Assembly (NCBI GenBank): GCA_026169045.1
Contig: JAPFDH010000005.1
Span: 1-49,363 of the forward strand
DNA length: 49,363 nt
Direction: 5' to 3'
From: Lachnospiraceae bacterium
GTDB taxonomy: Bacteria > Bacillota > Clostridia > Lachnospirales > Lachnospiraceae
How positions within the stretch are numbered: position 1 is the stretch's first letter; each line of letters opens with the position of its first letter. A program made the translations under genes and the position numbers. Shown here one piece after another: positions 44,335-49,363 of this stretch. The notes under the pieces are model-generated. The model did no database searches. It saw only the letters and a list, made by a program, of their open reading frames with translations, and was not told the DNA's origin.

Positions 44335-46149
44335 TTAAATAAATTCAACCGTATATGTGTTTTTTCTGTCTTCACTATTTTTCTCTGTTAAAATCTGCAA
44401 TCGCCGAATCACTTCATCTTTTAAAACGAGATCATCCTGAAAAGCAGAATCTCTAAAAAATATCTTAATAGGGAACGGATCCAGAGAAGCAATTTTTTCC
44501 AAAAGCTTTCGGTCGACCTTTTTTTCCAGACAAATCAAATAGGATTCGCCATATAAAAATGTCTGCCTTCCCAGATCCTCCCGCTGCTTCATTTTTTCTG
44601 ATAGCAAGATATCATTCTGTTTTAAAATTATCTCATACGCCACATCTATCCATTTCGTTCCCGGCATAAAATCCAATTCATCTGTATTCTGCTCTTTATA
44701 ATTGTTTAACCATGCCGCTGCCTGTTTGGGATAATTCCATCGAATATTGGTTTCTGCTATGGTAAATGTTTTAAATCCCACATCAACAGCACACTCCGCA
44801 TCTTCTTTCATTTTTCTTCCTTCGCGTATAATCCGTTCTCTGCCAATATCACATATTGTTCCAAATCCCTGCCGATAAGCAACACTTTTGGGAGGACAAA
44901 TTTCCGGTATCTGCACCATTATAAATTTTCTTTTTCCGCCATCTTCTCGATTCTGCTGCATGACAGCATTGGCAGTCGAAGCCGATCCGCTGAAGAAGTC
45001 CATAATGATATCATTGGGACCTGTCGCTATTTTAATCATCTCCTGAATATAAGGAGTAGGTTTTGATGTATCAAAAACAATTTCCCCAAACAAACGTTTC
45101 ATTTCATCCGATGCATTGGCAGCATTGGAGGTATGATTCCAGATGGTTTCCGGAATTTTTCCTTTGTTTTCCGACAAAAAAAGTTTTCGGTAAATATGAT
45201 CTCCCCGAATAACTAATTTTCCTTCCTCTTCTAATTTTTTCAGATTTTCCTTACTAAACAGCCATAAACGGTTGGAGAAATAGGTACCATCCTTTGTAGT
45301 ATAATCATATTCCACACCTCCTTGAGTTCCCCTCGCCCAGGTAGCCAGCATTCGATAAGGTCCTCTCGGATCACTATCCGGATTTTTATAAGCTTTTTTT
45401 GTCTCCTCATCCAATTCCAAATAATTTGTATGAAATGCATTTTTGTTTTTTGCATAGACAAGAAGATATTCATGTGATTTGCTGAACCAGCGCGCTGAAT
45501 TATCCCGTCCTCTTTTTCTATTCCAAATCACGCACGCCACAAAATTTTCTTCTCCAAATATTTCATTACAAATCAAACGCAAATTTGTAACTTCATTGTC
45601 ATCAATACTAATAAAAATTGATCCATCCTTTGTAAGAAAATCTCTGGCCAATCGAAGTAACGGATATAATTCATTCAACCATCTAGCATGAAAACGATTG
45701 GAAGTCTTTTGATTTACCACATAACGATTTCCATTTTCATCCACGTTTCCTTCCCATAAATCTGCCTCTGCCTGAGAAACCGTATAATTATCCCGATAGA
45801 TGAAATCATTTCCCGTATTATATGGAGGATCAATATAAATCATCTTAATTGCACCAAAATAATTTTTTCGCAGTAATTTTAATACATTTCTGTTTTCCCC
45901 TTCTATATAAAGATTTTGTGTATTTTCCAAATCAACACTTTTTTCAGGACATAGTTTTAAGGTATATCCATCCAAACTTTCCTGCGCACAACGTTTCGCC
46001 TCCTGTTTTCCGGCCCATGTCAGTTCGTATTTCTCCTTATTATAAAAAGAAGTACCTAACAAATCGGCCAAACACTCCCAATCCACTTGTCCGTCTTTCA
46101 CTACCGTCGGGAAAACCTGTTTCAATTTATTTATATTCGAATGATTCAT
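44335..46149 (-). CDS. mod: Type III DNA methyltransferase (Mod)
   Basis: The 604-residue protein is an adenine-N6 methyltransferase of the beta class: the catalytic motif DPPYNTGNDF lies at 107-116, and the SAM-binding motif DFFSGSAST at 384-392, in that order. The stretch between them holds the target-recognition region. GGAGG precedes the ATG at 46149. It is the first gene of the operon, 48 bases before the accessory gene. No simple repeat tract that would cause phase variation is visible inside it. It probably supplies target recognition for the whole complex. Confidence 0.93.
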   Translation of the reverse strand: MNHSNINKLKQVFPTVVKDGQVDWECLADLLGTSFYNKEKYELTWAGKQEAKRCAQESLDGYTLKLCPEKSVDLENTQNLYIEGENRNVLKLLRKNYFGAIKMIYIDPPYNTGNDFIYRDNYTVSQAEADLWEGNVDENGNRYVVNQKTSNRFHARWLNELYPLLRLARDFLTKDGSIFISIDDNEVTNLRLICNEIFGEENFVACVIWNRKRGRDNSARWFSKSHEYLLVYAKNKNAFHTNYLELDEETKKAYKNPDSDPRGPYRMLATWARGTQGGVEYDYTTKDGTYFSNRLWLFSKENLKKLEEEGKLVIRGDHIYRKLFLSENKGKIPETIWNHTSNAANASDEMKRLFGEIVFDTSKPTPYIQEMIKIATGPNDIIMDFFSGSASTANAVMQQNREDGGKRKFIMVQIPEICPPKSVAYRQGFGTICDIGRERIIREGRKMKEDAECAVDVGFKTFTIAETNIRWNYPKQAAAWLNNYKEQNTDELDFMPGTKWIDVAYEIILKQNDILLSEKMKQREDLGRQTFLYGESYLICLEKKVDRKLLEKIASLDPFPIKIFFRDSAFQDDLVLKDEVIRRLQILTEKNSEDRKNTYTVEFI

Positions 46150-46271
46150 CTGTCAATCCTCCGATGTATATTGTTTGTATGATAGCTCCTATTATATCAA
46201 TTTGTTAGCCGAGAGACTACCCCAAAGAATATCTTTTTCTATTATTATTTTTCATACTTTTCTGCAAATGT

Positions 46272-46325
46272 ACCGTATGTGTATGCAGGCATTCGTATAC
46301 GGCTTGTTGTCTGTGCGTAAATAAA
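46272..46325 (+). repeat. Dispersed intergenic repeat, copy 3
   Basis: A hairpin (CCGTAT 46273-46278 with ATACGG 46297-46302) is followed by CTTGTTGTCTGTGCGTAAAT. It closely matches the minus strand of 16861-16914, including paired changes in the hairpin arms. It lies between the mod gene and the leuS terminator. Confidence 0.6.
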
Positions 46326-46368
46326 AATGCCCGCAAAGCTTTATCTTACAGGCTTCACGAGCATTTTT
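46316..46368 (-). terminator. Terminator of leuS
   Basis: AAAAATGCCCG (46323-46333) pairs with CGAGCATTTTT (46358-46368), with an inner AAGC/GCTT pairing. On the minus strand TTTTTATTTACGC follows. The repeat copy 3 overlaps its downstream end. Confidence 0.7.
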
Positions 46369-46380
46369 ACTCTAGTCCGA

Positions 46381-48786
46381 TTATTTCTGCACAATATTAA
46401 TGATACGGCCCGGAACATAAATTTCCTTAACAATCGTTCCGGTCAATTTATCTGCAACAGCTTCCTTTCCGATTTTCAATGCACTTTCTTTTGGAGCATC
46501 TTTTGCTAATTTCACAGTAGCCTTTGTTTTTCCATTAATCTGGACAGCAATTTCGATTTCATTTTCTACTGTTTTGGCTTCATCATATTCCGGCCATGCT
46601 GCCTGATACAAACGACCTTCAAATCCCATAATAGACCACAATTCTTCTGTAATATGAGGTGCTACAGGATTCAGCAAGGTAATCAATGTTTTAAAATCCA
46701 TTTTTGTTATTTTTCCGGCTTTGTAAAAATCATTGATCAATGCCATCATCGCTGCGATTGCTGTATTATATTTCAGATTTTCAAAATCCTGACTTACTTT
46801 TTTTATGGTCTGATGCATCTTGGTTTCCAGATCTTTGGAGTATTCATTTCCATCTACCACCATATCCTGCAATTTCCATACACGGTCAAGGAAACGGCGA
46901 CATCCCTTTACGCCTTCTTGTGACCATGCAGCACTCAGCTCAAATGCTCCGATAAACATTTCATACGTACGAAGTGTATCTGCACCAAACTCATTGACAA
47001 TATCATCCGGATTTACCACGTTACCACGGGATTTGGACATTTTTTCTCCGTTGCTGCCCAAAATCATTCCATGAGAAGTTCTCTTCTGATATGGTTCTTT
47101 TGTAGGAACAATGCCATTATCATACAGGAACTTATGCCAGAAACGAGAATAAAGCAAATGTAATGTAGTATGTTCCATACCACCATTATACCAGTCAACC
47201 GGCAACCAATATTTTAAAGCTTCTTTGCTTGCCAATGCCTCTTTATTATGCGGATCTGTATATCGCAGATAATACCAGGAAGAACCTGCCCACTGTGGCA
47301 TAGTGTCAGTTTCTCTTTCCGCCTTACCACCACAGCATGGACATGTGGTCTCCACCCATTCTCTCATGGCTGCCAGAGGAGATTCTCCATTATCTGTCGG
47401 CATATAACTATCCACATCCGGCAGTTCCAAAGGAAGTTCATTTTCCGGAACCGGTACATATCCGCACTTCTCACAATGGATCAACGGGATTGGTTCTCCC
47501 CAATAACGCTGTCTTGTAAATACCCAGTCTCTTAATTTGTAATTCTTTTTGGATTGACCGATGCCTTTTTCTTCCAGCCATGCAATCATTGCCTTTTTAG
47601 CATCTGCCACTTCCATTCCATCCAAAAATCCCGAATTGATCAATTTTCCTGTAGCCACATCGGTAAAAGCTGCTTCCTGAACATTTCCTCCCGCTACTAC
47701 TTCGATAATCGGAAGATCAAACTTCTTGGCAAATTCCCAGTCTCTTTCATCATGTGCCGGTACCGCCATAATAGCTCCTGTACCATATGTCATCAATACA
47801 TAATCAGAAATCCAAATAGGAATTTCTTTACCGTTAACCGGATTTATCGCACTTAAACCTTCCAAAACCACACCGGTTTTATCTTTTGCAAGCTCAGTAC
47901 GTTCAAAATCAGACTTTCTGGCAGCTTGTTCTCTGTAAGCCACAATCGCATCCCAGTTTTTCAATTCGTTTTTGTATTTATCAATATAAGGATGCTCCGG
48001 AGATACTACCATATATGTCGCACCAAACAATGTATCCGGACGAGTCGTATAGATACGTAATTTTTCTTCTTTTCCTTTTAACTGAAAATCAACCTCTGCT
48101 CCCTGTGAACGTCCAATCCAATTTTTCTGAGAAACTTTTACTTTTTCAATATAATCTACAGAATCCAAATCATCAATCAGCTTATCGGCATATTCTGTGA
48201 TTTTCAACATCCACTGGCTCTTTACCTTGCGGACAACTTCACTACCGCAGCGCTCACAATGTCCATTGACAACTTCTTCATTTGCCAAGCCCACTTTACA
48301 GGATGTACAGAAATTAATAGGCATTTCTGTTTTATATGCCAGACCAGCCTTAAATAATTTCAGGAAAATCCACTGTGTCCATTTATAATAATCCGGATCG
48401 GTTGTATTGATTTCTCTATCCCAGTCAAAGGAATATCCAAGTGATTGAAGTTGTTCCTTAAAATGTGCAACGTTTTTCTTTGTTACAATTTTCGGGTGAA
48501 TATGGTTTTTAATCGCATAGTTTTCTGTTGGCAGACCAAATGCATCCCATCCCATCGGATACAATACATTATATCCCTGCATTCTTCTTTTTCTGGCCAC
48601 AATATCCAATGCTGTATAAGGTCTTGGATGCCCAACATGCAGTCCCTGTCCTGATGGATATGGGAATTCAACCAATGCATAATACTTTGGTTTACTATAA
48701 TCTGTTGTAGCAGCAAACGCTTTTTCATCTTCCCATATTTTCTGCCATTTTTTTTCAATATCCTTTGGCGAATATGAATAACTCAT
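46381..48786 (-). CDS. leuS: Leucine--tRNA ligase
   Basis: This class I synthetase of 801 residues has [12 protein letters not shown] (HIGH motif) near residue 47, a zinc-type cysteine set (CTSCKVG and CERCGS), the editing domain, KMSKSRGN, and the C-terminal anticodon domain. GGAGG lies upstream of the ATG. A T-box leader precedes it. The length is slightly below that of E. coli LeuS, as is usual in Firmicutes. Confidence 0.97.
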   Translation of the reverse strand: MSYSYSPKDIEKKWQKIWEDEKAFAATTDYSKPKYYALVEFPYPSGQGLHVGHPRPYTALDIVARKRRMQGYNVLYPMGWDAFGLPTENYAIKNHIHPKIVTKKNVAHFKEQLQSLGYSFDWDREINTTDPDYYKWTQWIFLKLFKAGLAYKTEMPINFCTSCKVGLANEEVVNGHCERCGSEVVRKVKSQWMLKITEYADKLIDDLDSVDYIEKVKVSQKNWIGRSQGAEVDFQLKGKEEKLRIYTTRPDTLFGATYMVVSPEHPYIDKYKNELKNWDAIVAYREQAARKSDFERTELAKDKTGVVLEGLSAINPVNGKEIPIWISDYVLMTYGTGAIMAVPAHDERDWEFAKKFDLPIIEVVAGGNVQEAAFTDVATGKLINSGFLDGMEVADAKKAMIAWLEEKGIGQSKKNYKLRDWVFTRQRYWGEPIPLIHCEKCGYVPVPENELPLELPDVDSYMPTDNGESPLAAMREWVETTCPCCGGKAERETDTMPQWAGSSWYYLRYTDPHNKEALASKEALKYWLPVDWYNGGMEHTTLHLLYSRFWHKFLYDNGIVPTKEPYQKRTSHGMILGSNGEKMSKSRGNVVNPDDIVNEFGADTLRTYEMFIGAFELSAAWSQEGVKGCRRFLDRVWKLQDMVVDGNEYSKDLETKMHQTIKKVSQDFENLKYNTAIAAMMALINDFYKAGKITKMDFKTLITLLNPVAPHITEELWSIMGFEGRLYQAAWPEYDEAKTVENEIEIAVQINGKTKATVKLAKDAPKESALKIGKEAVADKLTGTIVKEIYVPGRIINIVQK

Positions 48787-48881
48787 TTGTTTTCCTCCTG
48801 CTCTTTCAGATAAAACGAATTTTAAGTTCGCTTCTCTGCTTATTCTTTCACAATAGTTATAATATACTACTCTGCTGTAAC

Positions 48882-49174
48882 AAAACCCCCCTCATCTCCA
48901 ACTATATAGAGACGAAGGGGGCATTTCGCGGTACCACTCTATTTCATATGATTTCGAACTACTATAAACATCACAGTAAAAAACGAACTCATACACACTC
49001 ATTAGCTTCTATAACGGGAAGTCCCGCCCTCACCTACTCTTATTCAGCTGGGTGCTCCAAGGCCAGTTCAATAAATTGGGGTACTGCCTCACACCAAACG
49101 ACAGCTCTCTGATACCTTGCTTTACCTACTCTTCCTTTTCTACGCAATATTACTTATATCTATCAAAAAATTAC
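48882..49174 (-). promoter_or_regulatory. T-box leader controlling leuS
   Basis: On the minus strand the T-box core AGAGTGGTACCGCGAAA (48924-48940) is followed by a terminator stem (arms 48886-48898 and 48909-48921) and TTTTG. A stem I with an AGAGAGCTG segment lies upstream, and the specifier loop has GAACTGGCC around 49061-49069, where CTG is a Leu codon. Uncharged tRNA-Leu would relieve termination. Confidence 0.9.
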
Positions 49175-49181
49175 ATGTCTC

Positions 49182-49209
49182 ATTTTATCATATCAGAAAT
49201 TTTTGTCAA
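49182..49209 (-). promoter_or_regulatory. Promoter of the leuS T-box leader
   Basis: On the minus strand TTGACA (49204-49209) and TAAAAT (49182-49187) are separated by 16 bases, just before the leader. Confidence 0.65.
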
Positions 49210-49246
49210 GATCCAACTTATCTCTTAGAGTATAATTATCATTGGC

Positions 49247-49282
49247 AAAAAAAATAAAGGGAAGAGACCGAAACCTCTTCCC
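49247..49282 (-). terminator. Terminator near the right edge
   Basis: GGGAAGAG (49259-49266) and CTCTTCCC (49275-49282) are perfect complements; TTTATTTTTTTT follows on the minus strand. It should end a minus-strand transcript coming from beyond the window edge or from the short interval to its right. Confidence 0.75.
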
Positions 49283-49338
49283 AATCATACAGATTTGTCT
49301 TATTGTTTAATTGACGAGAAAAAACATAAGGAGTCTGT

Positions 49339-49363
49339 ATGATGAATTCAATGATAAAGGAAA
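49339..49363 (+). CDS. Possible start of a plus-strand gene (partial)
   Basis: AAGGAG at 49328-49333 and an ATG at 49339 open a frame (MMNSMIKE...) that continues past the window. On the minus strand a frame ending LMFFLVN with TAA near 49307 is also open and would fit the terminator at 49247-49282, so the strand of the gene at this edge is undecided. Confidence 0.3.

Noticed and set aside
44335-46149. Phase-variable repeat tract in mod
   Set aside because: No tandem simple-sequence repeat of meaningful length is seen in the coding region or just upstream.
1-49363. CRISPR array, insertion sequence or prophage
   Set aside because: No regularly spaced direct repeats, transposase, integrase or phage structural genes were found on either strand.

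Overview
The window looks like a chromosomal segment of a low-GC, anaerobic Firmicute, most likely a Lachnospiraceae-type Clostridium relative. The reasons are the AT-rich DNA, purine-rich AGGAGG-type ribosome binding sites, TTG starts, T-box leaders on aminoacyl-tRNA synthetase genes, the secG-rnr-smpB-ssrA block, rubrerythrin, and a carbohydrate ABC operon of the LplB/LplC type without its own ATPase. No phage, plasmid or insertion-sequence genes are visible, and almost all genes lie on the minus strand. Species assignment is not possible from what I can see. Layout: 1-2.7 kb holds a partial gene end, rubrerythrin, a UPF0126/TRIC-like membrane protein and an RluA-type pseudouridine synthase. 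From 10.1 down to 2.77 kb a closely spaced minus-strand series carries cardiolipin synthase, a three-subunit molybdenum hydroxylase of the xanthine dehydrogenase family, a MocA-like molybdopterin cytidylyltransferase and a double-domain polyphosphate:AMP phosphotransferase. From 16.2 to 10.3 kb lies a sugar-type ABC operon (two permeases, a lipoprotein, and a membrane-anchored AraC regulator). From 21.2 to 16.4 kb lies the secG, rnr, smpB, YdcF/SanA-like, PAP2 and ssrA (tmRNA) block. From 25.45 to 21.5 kb lies pheST behind a T-box, followed by an MFS transporter and a divergent YihY-family gene. From 27.8 to 33 kb are two small unknown genes, a truncated subtilase, a secreted M28 peptidase-like protein with an altered active site, and feoAB. 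From 33.1 to 36.8 kb are a GH35 beta-galactosidase, a kptA operon with two small unknown proteins behind a possible attenuator, and an HPr-like protein without the phosphorylatable His. From 37 to 39.7 kb is a zinc/cadmium resistance set (ArsR sensor, P-type ATPase, HMA protein) with two palindromic operators. From 39.8 to 46.15 kb is a type III restriction-modification operon with an extra gene between mod and res, ending in a GNAT gene. From 46.38 kb to the end is leuS with its T-box, then the edge of another gene. The most interesting system is the type III restriction locus. The Res C-terminal nuclease site appears degenerate (the expected PD...ExK reads as TPSW...VDWIS), while the 302-residue protein encoded between Mod and Res carries its own DID...ELK signature. 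This suggests the cleavage activity has moved to a separate subunit. Other points of note are a dispersed intergenic repeat found three times, one copy lying at the point where the subtilase is truncated; the kptA operon; and the M28 protein lacking its general base and one zinc ligand. All calls come from reading the sequence; no database search was run.
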